Source: Sulfuricurvum kujiense DSM 16994
GTDB lineage: Bacteria; Campylobacterota; Campylobacteria; Campylobacterales; Sulfurimonadaceae
DNA length: 64,000 nt
Direction: 5' to 3'
NCBI RefSeq assembly: GCF_000183725.1
Contig: NC_014754.1
Location: 1 to 64,000 of the forward strand
Both the position numbers and the translations under genes were made by a program. A model generated the notes under the pieces. It did no database searches and had not been told where the DNA came from. It worked only from the letters and a program-made list of their open reading frames with translations. Below are positions 1 to 8,022 of the stretch, piece after piece (position 1 is the stretch's first letter; every line of letters begins with the position of its first letter).

Positions 1-580
1 TAATTGTCGTCAATTTTTAATCATACAGAAAAGATTTCACTTTATGTAATTTGATTAACATAAGATATATTATATTAACCAAATTATGATGAAATTGCTG
101 ATAAAAAGAAAGTTTTACCAAAACACAAAAACAGTATTTAAAACGCTCAAAACACTTTTCCTATGCCGTCCCCATGAGAAAAACTATTTTGAGCCAAATA
201 AGACCATTTATGCAACGATTACGGCTATATAAAGATCAACTTTTCACACTCAACATAAGCTTCGTTCACCTTGAGTCTATCGAAGAGTAAAAACATTATA
301 GTCTAACTCTCAAAATGGCCCAATTTTTTGGAAGTAGGTCACCAAGAAGTTACCAATTGGTCAATCACGTATATACCTCCTTGGCTCGACTTGCTTGCGC
401 GCGCGTGATGTAATGATAATAACCATAGTCTAATAATCTAATATTAAATACCCTCTGTATGACATAAATATAATATACTAATGTCATATATATATTATAT
501 ATAAGGGATTCGAAGAAAAACAGCAATAAATAAGAGCATCAGGCGGTCACAAAATCCGGCTCACGGCCATTAGCTCTAAC
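1..580. other. AT-rich stretch without a supported gene
   Basis: No reading frame here has a credible start, ribosome binding site and protein-like composition. The stretch is AT-rich with short homopolymers and TA runs near 480-510. The only recognisable element is a degenerate repeat at 261-286, listed separately. Confidence 0.6.
261..286. repeat. Degenerate copy of a widespread extragenic repeat
   Basis: The bases TTCGTTCACCTTGAGTCTAT followed by CGAAGA resemble the common bacterial intergenic repeat with core TTCGACAAGCTCAGGGTGAACG, read on the opposite strand with several substitutions. The inverted TTCG/CGAA ends remain. The match is from memory of that repeat class and only one copy is seen here, so confidence is modest. 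Confidence 0.3.
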
Positions 581-1165
581 CTACTCTGAATATTGAGCAA
601 TTCCAAAAATCACCTGTTCAAAACATTCACGATTCGAGATCGATTCAAGTAAATTATAGGTGCTATCCGAAACAATTTTCTTAACCTCAGAAGCCGAAAA
701 CGGAACCGCAGAAAAACGTCTCACATTATCACCATTTGCGATCGCAAGTATGTTATAAAACCGATCTTTAATCTCAACAACCTTAGTTGTTCTAACTCTT
801 GAAATATCCAAAGTCTGTTGTCTAATCCGAACAATCCCATAATAATCATCGAGCAAAGAAGTAACCAAAAAAAGGCCATTTTTAATCACGGTTTTGCTTG
901 GATTGTTCGTCAAAAAAAAGTCATCTTTTATCCCAACATTATCGTGATAATCATCAAGACAATTGACCAAAAAATTGTAATCAAAATTGAACACTTTACC
1001 CTTTCCAGAGTAAACAACCGGAGGAATAAAATCCTCTCTTTTATTTTCCAAAACGATTTTATTCAGACGTTTAACCATATACTCAATCCATTGGCCAACC
1101 TCTTGTCTTGATGAAAATGCTGAACCGATGTCAAGTGGCCCATAATATGTGAAGATTCTTGTCAT
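581..1165 (-). CDS. Hypothetical protein, 194 residues
   Basis: I do not recognise this protein. The frame opens at an ATG preceded by AGGG a few bases upstream and runs uninterrupted to a stop at 581. It has no signal peptide, no membrane segment and no cysteine motif; the composition (many charged residues, aromatic-rich C-terminal half) looks like a soluble cytoplasmic protein. An overlapping forward frame at 818-1111 is much less protein-like and is treated as its shadow. The gene stands alone between AT-rich spacers at the edge of the TraT region. Confidence 0.6.
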   Translation of the reverse strand: MTRIFTYYGPLDIGSAFSSRQEVGQWIEYMVKRLNKIVLENKREDFIPPVVYSGKGKVFNFDYNFLVNCLDDYHDNVGIKDDFFLTNNPSKTVIKNGLFLVTSLLDDYYGIVRIRQQTLDISRVRTTKVVEIKDRFYNILAIANGDNVRRFSAVPFSASEVKKIVSDSTYNLLESISNRECFEQVIFGIAQYSE

Positions 1166-1346
1166 ATTTTTTCCCTAGTATTTTAATTTAGAACTTTTGT
1201 TCATACACGTAATATGTAGACTTATATTGATATTTGCTTTTTGTAACACAGAAAGAATAAATTGATCAAAGAAGTGAGGAGAAGATAAAAAAAAGGCGAA
1301 AAATATTTACCCAGCGACCTATGGTCGCCAGAATTAAGATAGTGGA

Positions 1347-1877
1347 TTAGTGTGCTTCTTGATACATATCGTTTGTTTTAAAATATTCGACAACCAATTT
1401 TGCATCATACGATTGAATATTTTTAGGACGATCATTATCGTCGTACATTTTAATTCGCAAGATACCGCCGGCGGGGTATTGCAAACTCCCTTTTGCGATT
1501 TTGCACGGATTTTTTAAATACGCCAAAGATTCTACAAAAGAATTTGTAGCACATTTGTTCACATATTCTTCTGCTGTTCCAACACCTCCGGGGCCATCGT
1601 TGGCAATTTCAACCGGATCAAGAATAGAAAAATATTTCATCCCCGACTCAAGCGTTTTTTCTGCGGCAATCTGTAACGGGTAGTTGATCGCGTTGTTGAG
1701 CAATTTAGCATGATTGATAAGACCAAACTCTTTACCTTCACCTGCACCGATGATTGTTCCGACATGATTTTTTGGGTCAACGACCGCATGTGTTTTAAGA
1801 TACTTCGGACCGCATCCGCTCATAAGCAGTGATGCTGCGATCAAAGTTAATGTACTCAGTAAACGTGTTTTATTCAT
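1347..1877 (-). CDS. Lipoprotein, 176 residues, paired with TraT
   Basis: The N-terminus is a lipoprotein signal: positive residues, a hydrophobic run, then a lipobox ending in Ser-Gly-Cys with the lipidated Cys at about residue 22. The rest is soluble and contains two more cysteines around residues 109 and 124 that could form a disulfide. I recognise no family. It starts 11 bases after the traT-like gene on the same strand with AAGGA just upstream, so the two are almost certainly co-transcribed, which suggests a shared role at the outer membrane. Confidence 0.7.
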   Translation of the reverse strand: MNKTRLLSTLTLIAASLLMSGCGPKYLKTHAVVDPKNHVGTIIGAGEGKEFGLINHAKLLNNAINYPLQIAAEKTLESGMKYFSILDPVEIANDGPGGVGTAEEYVNKCATNSFVESLAYLKNPCKIAKGSLQYPAGGILRIKMYDDNDRPKNIQSYDAKLVVEYFKTNDMYQEAH

Positions 1878-1888
1878 AGGGCGTCCTT

Positions 1889-2653
1889 TTAAAATAAGCC
1901 GGCAATCGATTTGCCTAATGCTGTTTGTAATACAGGTTGAGCTTCTTCAAACTGTAAATTGACTTTATTTGCTGAACTTACAATGCGCGTTCGGTACGTT
2001 TTCCAATTGGTCTTTGTCCCTTGTACGACTTGAGACACGTTTGTCGATGTCCCCTGTTTGATATCAGAGTTTTGAGTCTGAACAACAGTCTCCCCATCCT
2101 GCGCGCGCTCGCGAATCTGCAAATCCGTTACCATGCAGTAGTAAACATCTTCCACCATAGCATCAGCTATAAACCCGGCCGCAGCACCGGCTAATCCTAC
2201 GGCCGCAGCATTTTTACCGCTTCCGCCTCCCATAACATATCCCGCTGCTGCACCGGCAGCAGCACCTTGTATAGCACCATTCCCGAATCCGGCATTGAAA
2301 GCGCTTCGAATTTCATTAAGATTTGATTTCCCGATCTGAAGGACGTTTGCCTGAAGCATATAGCCTGCTTTGTTTGGATCGGTAACGATCGTATAACCGC
2401 GTGATTTTAATGCTGTCTCTACGCCGGAGCGCACCTCTATGTCTTTGTCGGATGTATTTTTTACATCAATAAAAATGGTTTTGTTTTCAGACGATGACGG
2501 CTCTAGAAAAACCGTTTCGGTCATTTTTGTTTGAACGTCAAGATTGCGCTTAGTAATAGCCGTATGCGCTGCTTGACAACCTGTAAATTGGATAGACGCC
2601 AAGCTTAGAGCGCTGACCATAAAGATCGTCTTTGCAATGGAATTTAATTGCAT
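1889..2653 (-). CDS. traT: TraT-family outer-membrane lipoprotein (surface exclusion)
   Basis: TraT proteins of conjugative plasmids sit as lipoproteins in the outer membrane, block entry of related plasmids and can confer complement resistance. This protein has a signal peptide with lipobox Phe-Thr-Gly-Cys (Cys about residue 26), the typical early segment Phe-Ile-Asp-Val-Lys-Asn-Thr-Ser-Asp-Lys, and two Gly/Ala-rich hydrophobic stretches near residues 125-165, as in the family. The length of 254 residues is normal. I chose the ATG at 2653, with GGAG seven bases upstream, over a TTG six bases earlier. It is the first gene of a two-gene operon with the lipoprotein at 1347. No other transfer genes are visible. 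Confidence 0.88.
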   Translation of the reverse strand: MQLNSIAKTIFMVSALSLASIQFTGCQAAHTAITKRNLDVQTKMTETVFLEPSSSENKTIFIDVKNTSDKDIEVRSGVETALKSRGYTIVTDPNKAGYMLQANVLQIGKSNLNEIRSAFNAGFGNGAIQGAAAGAAAGYVMGGGSGKNAAAVGLAGAAAGFIADAMVEDVYYCMVTDLQIRERAQDGETVVQTQNSDIKQGTSTNVSQVVQGTKTNWKTYRTRIVSSANKVNLQFEEAQPVLQTALGKSIAGLF

Positions 2654-2757
2654 ATACAAACTCCATCCTTTCTAAAATATTAGGAGTTTCCTCCAATCGG
2701 CTCATCGAAATGAGCCGTTGCAGAAAATTTTCAAGCTCACTGTACTGATCTCTACTT

Positions 2758-2955
2758 TCATTTTTCCGAATTATATTCAGCTATAAAACTTGGAAATTCC
2801 GAAGGCAGATACGATCTAAAATCCAGCACTTTCTTTTTAAAATCTCCACCGGAATAATAAAGATTAACGACACTGTCACAATCAGATTTACCGACATGTA
2901 CCGTCCTGCTTATTCCGGAAAGATAACTGCTGATAAGTTTAAAGTTATTTCGCAA
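2758..2955 (-). CDS. Hypothetical protein, 65 residues, TTG start
   Basis: A short frame beginning at a TTG that overlaps the end of the upstream gene (2945-3250) by 11 bases, so translation could be coupled. The predicted product is soluble and unremarkable, with no family I recognise. It may instead be a displaced C-terminal part of the upstream gene after a frameshift, because the two frames abut so tightly. It is kept as a low-confidence gene. Confidence 0.35.
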   Translation of the reverse strand: MRNNFKLISSYLSGISRTVHVGKSDCDSVVNLYYSGGDFKKKVLDFRSYLPSEFPSFIAEYNSEK

Positions 2956-3250
2956 TTACCTTAAATGTCATTACGCCATCATCGGATTTAACGATTGAGA
3001 AATAATTATAGAACATGCCTATATAGTACACGTGAGTTGATACAAGCTTGTATTTTGGGGTCCAAACGTCACTAGATGCATATTCATTTCCGAAACTAAA
3101 AAATAGTATATTGTGATAGGTGTCCATAGAAGGAAAATTTAATGTGTCCGAAAAATCACTAAGTTCTAATTTTCCTGGATTAGTTAAAACTGCAACTAGC
3201 CCTACGACAGCAAAAATAACTTTCATCCGTTTTGATATTTCAATTTTCAT
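2945..3250 (-). CDS. Hypothetical protein with one N-terminal membrane segment, 101 residues
   Basis: The ATG at 3250 has GGATAA a suitable distance upstream. Residues 9-24 form a single hydrophobic segment that is a signal anchor or uncleaved signal; the remainder should lie outside the cytoplasmic membrane and is rich in aromatic residues. I recognise no family. The upstream spacer contains operator-like repeats shared with the divergent XRE regulator at 3386. Confidence 0.5.
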   Translation of the reverse strand: MKIEISKRMKVIFAVVGLVAVLTNPGKLELSDFSDTLNFPSMDTYHNILFFSFGNEYASSDVWTPKYKLVSTHVYYIGMFYNYFSIVKSDDGVMTFKVIAK

Positions 3251-3385
3251 ATCATTTATCCTTTAAATTTAAAAATTGATAGCGAAGATTGTAGCTTCGC
3301 GTCACTTTATACTCACTTAATAGTGATTGTTTGTGAGCGATTGATTTCATTAGAATCAACCATCTAATAGTGAGTGGCGGTTGAT

Positions 3386-3631
3386 ATGTCCAAAGAGGAA
3401 CATCCTGATGTCAAAGCGTACTACGACGCACTGACCGAACATATCAAACAACTCCGTAAAGATCGAGGAATCAGTCAGTTAAAACTCGCCAATATCCTCG
3501 GTCATAACTCCACGTCGTTTATCGCTCGTATTGAGCTTCGTCAGAACAAAGCCAACTATAATCTTGCCCATTTGGTCGTATTGGCCAAAGAGTGGGGGAT
3601 CGATGTAAAAGAACTTCTTCCCTCTTCATAG
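3386..3631 (+). CDS. XRE-family helix-turn-helix regulator
   Basis: A small DNA-binding protein of about 81 residues (85 if the GTG at 3374 is used). The central segment, with Leu-Arg-Lys-Asp-Arg-Gly-Ile-Ser-Gln then Leu-Ala-Asn-Ile-Leu-Gly, is a classical lambda-repressor-like helix-turn-helix; the end (Asp-Val-Lys-Glu-Leu-Leu) is the usual fifth helix of such short regulators. I see no strong ribosome binding site at either start; the ATG gives the usual N-terminus of the family. The upstream spacer has the inverted pair TCACTTAATAGTGA (about 3312-3325) and a partial copy CTAATAGTGAG near the start, consistent with autoregulation and control of the divergent gene. Confidence 0.75.
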   Translation: MSKEEHPDVKAYYDALTEHIKQLRKDRGISQLKLANILGHNSTSFIARIELRQNKANYNLAHLVVLAKEWGIDVKELLPSS

Positions 3632-3667
3632 TCACTTCAATCATTACTTCTTTTTCATCACTCGGCA

Positions 3668-3870
3668 CTAAAACCTCTCCAACCACCGTTTCACCCTTGG
3701 ATCATTCGGATACAACGTAATGTATATCAGCAGACTTCCCAGTATCAATCCGCCCAGTGCTTCTATCTGTTCTTTCAACGTATGTGCGTTAAAAAGCAAT
3801 ACGAGTGCTGGAAGAAAGAACCCTACTGTAATAACGAGCCATTTCAAATGTCTGTTTACCCGTTAGTCAT
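3668..3870 (-). pseudogene. Small membrane protein gene with an apparent one-base frameshift
   Basis: Reading back from the stop at 3668 gives about 60 residues with two clear hydrophobic helices and a charged end (Asp-Pro-Arg-Val-Lys-Arg-Trp-Leu-Glu-Arg-Phe), a convincing small membrane protein. That frame has no ATG; it runs straight into the stop codon of the 135-residue gene upstream. An ATG at 3870, overlapping that stop, lies one base out of frame, and adding one G to the GGG run near 3858-3860 would join it perfectly to the open frame and give a protein of about 67 residues. Either the gene is broken, a TTG at 3847 is used, or the run of G was miscounted. Confidence 0.5.
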
Positions 3871-4270
3871 TATTGATGACGTAAACCGGTTTGGTCTCAG
3901 AAGCCCATGCCAGTACAACAAACACAATAATCACCGCTCCTATGGCAATCGGGATATAAAAAATGAGCTGCATTAAAGAACCCGCTATCGCATAGAGTCT
4001 GGGTGCTTTTATAAAGTTATTGATCATTACCCATAGTAAAATAAAGATACCAATTCCCATGACAATGGCCCCATTAAGTCCATCGTTACCGTTTTGAATC
4101 CAGTTGTAGCCGAAGAAAATCAGAGCGTATGAAAATACCATCGCGAGCGAATGATTCATTGTGAAAAACTCATAGCGTACATGAGTGCGGGTATAGCTAT
4201 TGAACCACAGGATAAATCGGTACAGTGTAGCTGCCGCGATCAGAAGCGTGATTAAAGTAAGCATTAACAT
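3863..4270 (-). CDS. Small polytopic membrane protein, 135 residues
   Basis: The sequence is almost entirely hydrophobic, with about four membrane helices (roughly residues 2-22, 42-60, 66-86 and 98-124) and a short polar tail. I recognise no family. The start has a Shine-Dalgarno-like AGGAG upstream. It is part of a reverse-strand run of very small genes (5253 down to 3668) with overlaps and short gaps, which looks like one operon of membrane proteins with a WGR-domain protein in the middle. Confidence 0.6.
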   Translation of the reverse strand: MLMLTLITLLIAAATLYRFILWFNSYTRTHVRYEFFTMNHSLAMVFSYALIFFGYNWIQNGNDGLNGAIVMGIGIFILLWVMINNFIKAPRLYAIAGSLMQLIFYIPIAIGAVIIVFVVLAWASETKPVYVINND

Positions 4271-4297
4271 TTTTTTCTCCTATCAGCTCTATAGAGC

Positions 4298-4546
4298 TTA
4301 TTGTTGTGTCGGTTTGGGGCAATAGCCCCGTCTGCATTTGGATGCGATCAGTACTTCTACTGAGTGCTGCGCATCGGCTTGGTTGGAATAAATTTCCCGG
4401 ATCTCTCCGGTGGGTTTAACTTTTTTGGTTGAGCCGTAGGTCCGGATAACCATACTCTCTCCAAACAGGTTGGGGAGAAGCTGTATCGTGTAGTATCGTT
4501 CCCGTTCATTGAGAGTTCTATAGAGAATTGTTACTCTTCCAAACAT
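4298..4546 (-). CDS. Small WGR-domain protein, 82 residues
   Basis: Nearly the whole protein is one WGR-like domain: the Tyr-Tyr-Thr-Ile-Gln-Leu opening strand, Asn-Leu-Phe-Gly-Glu, then a Tyr-Gly-Ser segment in the place of the Trp-Gly-Arg signature, and the final helix with Ala-Ser-Lys-Cys-Arg-Arg-Gly-Tyr. WGR domains occur in PARPs and in bacterial proteins and are thought to bind nucleic acid. It overlaps the preceding membrane-protein gene by 16 bases. A truncated relative lies at 19476-19634. Its role among membrane proteins is unknown. Confidence 0.7.
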   Translation of the reverse strand: MFGRVTILYRTLNERERYYTIQLLPNLFGESMVIRTYGSTKKVKPTGEIREIYSNQADAQHSVEVLIASKCRRGYCPKPTQQ

Positions 4547-4830
4547 TTATTCTTTTCCTCTTCATCTTCATCAATCTGTTTGCGTGTCTCATTTATCTTG
4601 ATATGGAGCTTCACCATCATGTATATCAGGGCAAAGAAATAAAATGGCAGTATTGTGAGAACATAGTATTTGATCTCATAGTGCATCAGTGCAACTCTAA
4701 TCTCTGTAGCCATCAGCAGTACTGACCATAGGATCAATATTTTGAACGCTTTCATGGTGTATAAAAGCTTCAGTGCGAACCCTATGAGCGTGATTGCTGT
4801 CACGATTAAGGCGATGTCATGCATTTGCAT
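4531..4830 (-). CDS. Small membrane protein, 99 residues
   Basis: Two to three hydrophobic helices fill the first 75 residues, followed by a highly charged tail rich in Glu and Lys. I chose the ATG at 4830 because GGGGGAAA lies just upstream; the longer frame from 4899 would cover most of the preceding gene's tail. The gene overlaps the next one (WGR protein) by 16 bases and is overlapped by the previous one, so translation of the cluster is probably coupled. I do not recognise the family. Confidence 0.55.
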   Translation of the reverse strand: MQMHDIALIVTAITLIGFALKLLYTMKAFKILILWSVLLMATEIRVALMHYEIKYYVLTILPFYFFALIYMMVKLHIKINETRKQIDEDEEEKNKCLEE

Positions 4831-5122
4831 TGTTATTTCCCCCTTGTGTCTGTGTATCACTCTCTTTAATCCCACGCATACATGCGTTAAATTGATCAAA
4901 GAGAATCCATAACGTGTAATAGGACGCGATCAGCATAAAAATGATCCCTCCCAACAAAAGCCATTTGAGCTCAGTAAGCCAAACGCCTACTCCAACAATC
5001 ATCGAATAAACGCTGATCCATATCATTATCCAGCGGTTCCATCCGATGATTCGGAGTGTTAATAATCCCAAGATGTAAAAGAATGCACTGAGTTGTAATA
5101 ATTCATTTAGGTTCGGGTTCAT
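4817..5122 (-). CDS. Small membrane protein, 101 residues
   Basis: Three hydrophobic helices (about residues 8-25, 29-47 and 51-75) and a polar C-terminus ending in Asn-Ala repeats. The likely start is the ATG at 5122 (Met-Asn-Pro-Asn), which overlaps the tail of the upstream frame; the longer frame from 5167 would read through that gene's Lys/Glu-rich tail in another register. Family not recognised. Confidence 0.55.
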   Translation of the reverse strand: MNPNLNELLQLSAFFYILGLLTLRIIGWNRWIMIWISVYSMIVGVGVWLTELKWLLLGGIIFMLIASYYTLWILFDQFNACMRGIKESDTQTQGGNNNANA

Positions 5123-5253
5123 TGTTTTTTTCCTCTTCCTCTTTAAGTGCTTTTTGCATAGCGGCACGCAGTCCGAATCCGAGCATCAGTTCAAACATCA
5201 AGGCAAATGCATAGGAGACGAATAATGGCGTTGATGTATTCCATCACAGCCAT
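5103..5253 (-). pseudogene. First gene of the small-membrane cluster, apparently frameshifted
   Basis: An AGGAG precedes an ATG at 5253 that begins Met-Ala-Val-Met-Glu-Tyr-Ile-Asn-Ala, but this frame stops after about 20 residues. In another frame the same stretch continues as a good hydrophobic helix with Phe-Glu-Leu-Met-Leu-Gly-Phe-Gly-Leu-Arg and a Lys/Glu-rich tail, ending at 5103. Removing one base near 5228-5232 would fuse the two parts into a protein of about 49 residues. Like the frame at 3668 it is either a decayed gene or contains a base-calling error. Confidence 0.45.
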
Positions 5254-5838
5254 TTCTCCTTATCACTTTGTATATCATCACCAAAAAATAGCGATGATAC
5301 ACGTATAAGAAAATTCCTGTGAGATTACAGAAATTCAGACATTAAAAGGTCCTCCTCTGATTGGGCCTTTTTTTAAATTACACGTAACAAATGTAAAAAT
5401 CTGATCAGGATTTTTAGAAAAAAGAATGGAAAAGGAAAAGCGACTTCACCTTTTCATTCAGGAAAAAATTGAGAACGTTCTCGGTCGCGACTGGGGAAAT
5501 TTTACCTGAGGTTGAAATCCTATGCAATAGGAAAATTGAAAAAAAAGTCGAAAATTGAAAAAAAGATTGACTTCTAATATTAAAGTGTATTCATAGTTTT
5601 ACAACAATGTGTCAGCCTTGTCATGCCTTTGCCAATCAAATGCTATACGAATGGGACAAGGGACTCGAATTATTTAGGTTTGATCCAATTAACAGATCCA
5701 AAATTAGTGCATGATGGAGAGAGACTACCCCTTCTTAAGCTTCTCAAGACATACTATAAGTTTATTCTTATATTAATAGCTGTAAACTTAAATTAATTTT
5801 GCAAAGTGTCTTAAAAACCTTAAACGGATGGAGTTATA
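5254..5838. other. Spacer between the small-membrane cluster and the HipA gene
   Basis: No well-supported gene. It holds a terminator-like hairpin (5344-5374), a perfect 12-base palindrome GAGAACGTTCTC at 5471-5482, a possible promoter for the downstream gene (TTGACT near 5569 with TATTCA about 16 bases later) and a doubtful 57-residue frame at 5623-5796. Confidence 0.5.
5344..5374. terminator. Hairpin with T-run, possible bidirectional terminator
   Basis: AAAAGGTCC and GGGCCTTTTTTT form a stem (one G-T pair) around a ten-base loop and end in seven T on the forward strand; the reverse strand also ends in TTTT. It lies upstream of the reverse-strand cluster, so it would insulate rather than end it. 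Confidence 0.45.
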
Positions 5839-7428
5839 TTGAGAGCTGATATTACTGAGGTTTTACAAATCATTTTAACACTCAAAGAAGCTGAATCCTT
5901 AAAGGATATAGAACGTAAAAGTGGTATTTTTGGGATTAAGGATAAAAAGCTTTTACGTGTTCTCAATGAACTTATAACTGCTAACCGTGTTCGAACTGTC
6001 GGGCAATCCGCTTCAACCGTTTATTGGCAAAAAGATGTGCGTGAAGCGTATGCCAAAGATTATCGGATGATCTTTGTCCATAAAGGCGATCAAATCGCTG
6101 GTTACCTTTTTCAAAACGCTCAGGAGTTTGTCTTCTGCTATGCTGATCGATACTTGACCCAGAATAAAGTAGAAATCCCCGGGTTACCTTTAGACATCAT
6201 CCCCTACCCTTCTTCAGAACTTCATGCGGCGTTTGATGAGAATCTCCCAGAAGGTATAAATCGAGATATGCTGGAACAATCGTTACACTCATCGGATGAG
6301 CTTGATATGTTGGTTAGATTAACACATAATATCGGCGATATTTATTTTACCATCACCGGTGAATCGCACGTTGAATCGCAAAAGAGCCGCCCCTCGTTTT
6401 TAAGCAATCTTGAGACGATATTAGGCCCTGCTCTCCCCTTCCCTGCTGTGCTTGAAAACTATACTCTCGATATCAATGAAGAAGAGCTGTTTCCCGAAGG
6501 TGAAGACCTCTCTCATTTTACCTATGACGAGCTTCCCGGGATCAGCGGTTTTCAATACAAACGACTTGTCGATCTAGATAGCGAACACCATCGAATACAT
6601 CAAGATAAATCTGAAGGTATACGTGATTTTATTCTCAAACCCTACAGTCGATACAAAGCTGATCCTTCATCGCAATATTACCTTCCTCATTTAGCATTGA
6701 ACGAACATCTCTTTATGAGTTTTGCAAAAAATGAATTAGGATTTCGTGTCCCTCAATCGTATCTCATCAAACGAACCAATGATAAAGAATTTCATTATCT
6801 CATCAAGCGATTTGACCGGTTAGGAACGTACCGTTTTGCGAAAGCAAACTTCTCAACCTATTTAGGTTTACGTGCTGAAAATAAATACAGTACCACCAGC
6901 GAAAAAATGTTTACCCGCATCAAAAAAGAACTCATCAGTGAAACAGAACGTCTTGAACTTTTGAAACATTATTTTTACTCCATGATCATCTCTCATGAAG
7001 ATATGCACACAAAAAATTTATCACTTATTATCAGCGAATCAATCAAACTTTTTGCACCACTTTATGACATTGCAACGACACGTATTTATTCCAATACAAA
7101 GCACTACGATTCTCACTTAACCATTGATGGACAACGCAGCAATATTACACCGCGACATTTTGAAAAGTTAGTCGATATTTTAGAAGTGAATAAAAAAAGT
7201 TTTCGCACGGAAGCGCAAAAAATTTGCGAAACATTTCGTGATCGATTGCCCGAGTATATCAATGCCGTTGAGTCTCTCGGATCGCTCCCTTTTTTCACCA
7301 TGAAACAAAAATCAAAACCGGGACAAGCTCCAACATGGGTGCCAAATAAAGAGTATGAATTTAGTGATGTCCTAAGAAAATATCATAAAGAAAGAATCGA
7401 CGAGCTGAGCAAAATGGGATGGCTATAA
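5839..7428 (+). CDS. HipA-family kinase with N-terminal winged-helix domain
   Basis: HipA proteins are Ser/Thr kinases; the classical member phosphorylates glutamyl-tRNA synthetase and causes growth arrest. Residues about 1-65 look like a winged helix (DNA binding). A HipA N-terminal segment follows at about 80-130, then the kinase body, with Leu-Ile-Lys-Arg-Phe-Asp-Arg, a catalytic-loop motif His-Glu-Asp-Met-His-Thr-Lys-Asn at about 386-393 and a metal-binding Asp in Leu-Tyr-Asp-Ile-Ala at about 410. The start is a TTG with GGATGGAG upstream. No separate hipB gene is adjacent; the fused DNA-binding domain may take the antitoxin or regulator role, as in YjjJ-type HipA proteins. The 297 bases downstream contain no gene I can support. 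Confidence 0.82.
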   Translation: MRADITEVLQIILTLKEAESLKDIERKSGIFGIKDKKLLRVLNELITANRVRTVGQSASTVYWQKDVREAYAKDYRMIFVHKGDQIAGYLFQNAQEFVFCYADRYLTQNKVEIPGLPLDIIPYPSSELHAAFDENLPEGINRDMLEQSLHSSDELDMLVRLTHNIGDIYFTITGESHVESQKSRPSFLSNLETILGPALPFPAVLENYTLDINEEELFPEGEDLSHFTYDELPGISGFQYKRLVDLDSEHHRIHQDKSEGIRDFILKPYSRYKADPSSQYYLPHLALNEHLFMSFAKNELGFRVPQSYLIKRTNDKEFHYLIKRFDRLGTYRFAKANFSTYLGLRAENKYSTTSEKMFTRIKKELISETERLELLKHYFYSMIISHEDMHTKNLSLIISESIKLFAPLYDIATTRIYSNTKHYDSHLTIDGQRSNITPRHFEKLVDILEVNKKSFRTEAQKICETFRDRLPEYINAVESLGSLPFFTMKQKSKPGQAPTWVPNKEYEFSDVLRKYHKERIDELSKMGWL

Positions 7429-7725
7429 TGAACTCTTTCTTCTGATCATTTTATACCCATCGTACCTACAAGAAAATGCAATATCTGATATGGATGCCGT
7501 AGCATTTATTATTCCGAAAGAAAAGGGTTTTAGTCGAGCAAAAATACGAATGATATACTCCGTCCATAAAAGAAAATATTGTGATTTTTTGAACAAATTC
7601 TTTCTACAGGTCAAGAGGTAAATTCTCAACGTACCCTTTTTTCCTTTTTAGACGCACTAATTTATCGATTGCACTTTGTGCTATTTCCCTGTGTCAAAAG
7701 CAACAAAGTTTGAGAATAGGATTTT

Positions 7726-7881
7726 TTAAATGGCAACGTCAAGAGTTAAAAAGTAGATTTTCTCTAATAATGATTCGAAACCGACTGAGCGGTTGTTTTT
7801 AATACTCGGAAAATGCCCAGTAACGGAACGATAGCTCTTTAGAATCTTGCGCTGAGGGAATGATAGTGTTTCAGATGACAT
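7726..7881 (-). pseudogene. Truncated TnsA-like transposase endonuclease
   Basis: The ATG at 7881, with GAGG upstream, opens a frame of 51 residues that matches the N-terminal part of the small TnsA proteins of Tn7-like elements: Arg-Lys-Ile then Ser-Val-Thr-Gly-His-Phe-Pro-Ser-Ile-Lys-Asn, and Phe-Glu-Ser-Leu-Leu-Glu, where the first Glu is the usual catalytic position. After Leu-Thr-Leu-Asp the resemblance ends and a stop follows, so the catalytic Asp and the Gln/Lys motif are missing. No tnsB, tnsC or other partner is nearby. I read it as the remnant of a Tn7-like element; the assignment is by eye. Confidence 0.55.
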
Positions 7882-7932
7882 GGCCGCCTCACTTTGAAAA
7901 ATTATACAATATTTGTATAAAATCAAAATAAT

Positions 7933-7952
7933 TCTGCGTATTATTAAACTAT
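7933..7952 (+). repeat. Left copy of a direct repeat flanking the p-cresol island
   Basis: Twenty bases here (TCTGCGTATTATTAAACTAT) recur with one mismatch at 19316-19335 in the same orientation. Weaker similarity extends on both sides over about 45 bases (TGTATAAA to the left, CTAA and a T-rich run to the right). The two copies enclose the two-component/pch/aldehyde dehydrogenase region. Confidence 0.6.
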
Positions 7953-8022
7953 AGTAAATATTGCTAAGACTTTATTTTTCAAAAAAATCGTGTTTCATCT
8001 ACTACTTGAACGAGCGAAGCAT

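Noticed and set aside
818-1111. Forward frame opposite the 194-residue gene
   Set aside because: Composition rich in Ile, Asn and Lys as expected from the antisense of a coding frame; no start signals.
1314-1328. GCGACC-TAT-GGTCGC hairpin after the lipoprotein gene as terminator
   Set aside because: The stem is good but short and has no T-run on the transcribed side. Not strong enough to list.
5471-5482. Palindrome GAGAACGTTCTC as a LexA-type SOS box
   Set aside because: It does not match a LexA consensus I can name, Campylobacterota generally lack LexA, and no SOS gene follows. Left as an unassigned palindrome.
5623-5796. Forward 57-codon frame before the HipA gene, possible antitoxin
   Set aside because: No ribosome binding site, no recognisable domain, and the HipA gene already has its own DNA-binding domain. 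Too weak to call.
7423-7629. Reverse 68-codon frame after the HipA gene
   Set aside because: No ribosome binding site or family signal. The composition looks like non-coding AT-rich DNA.
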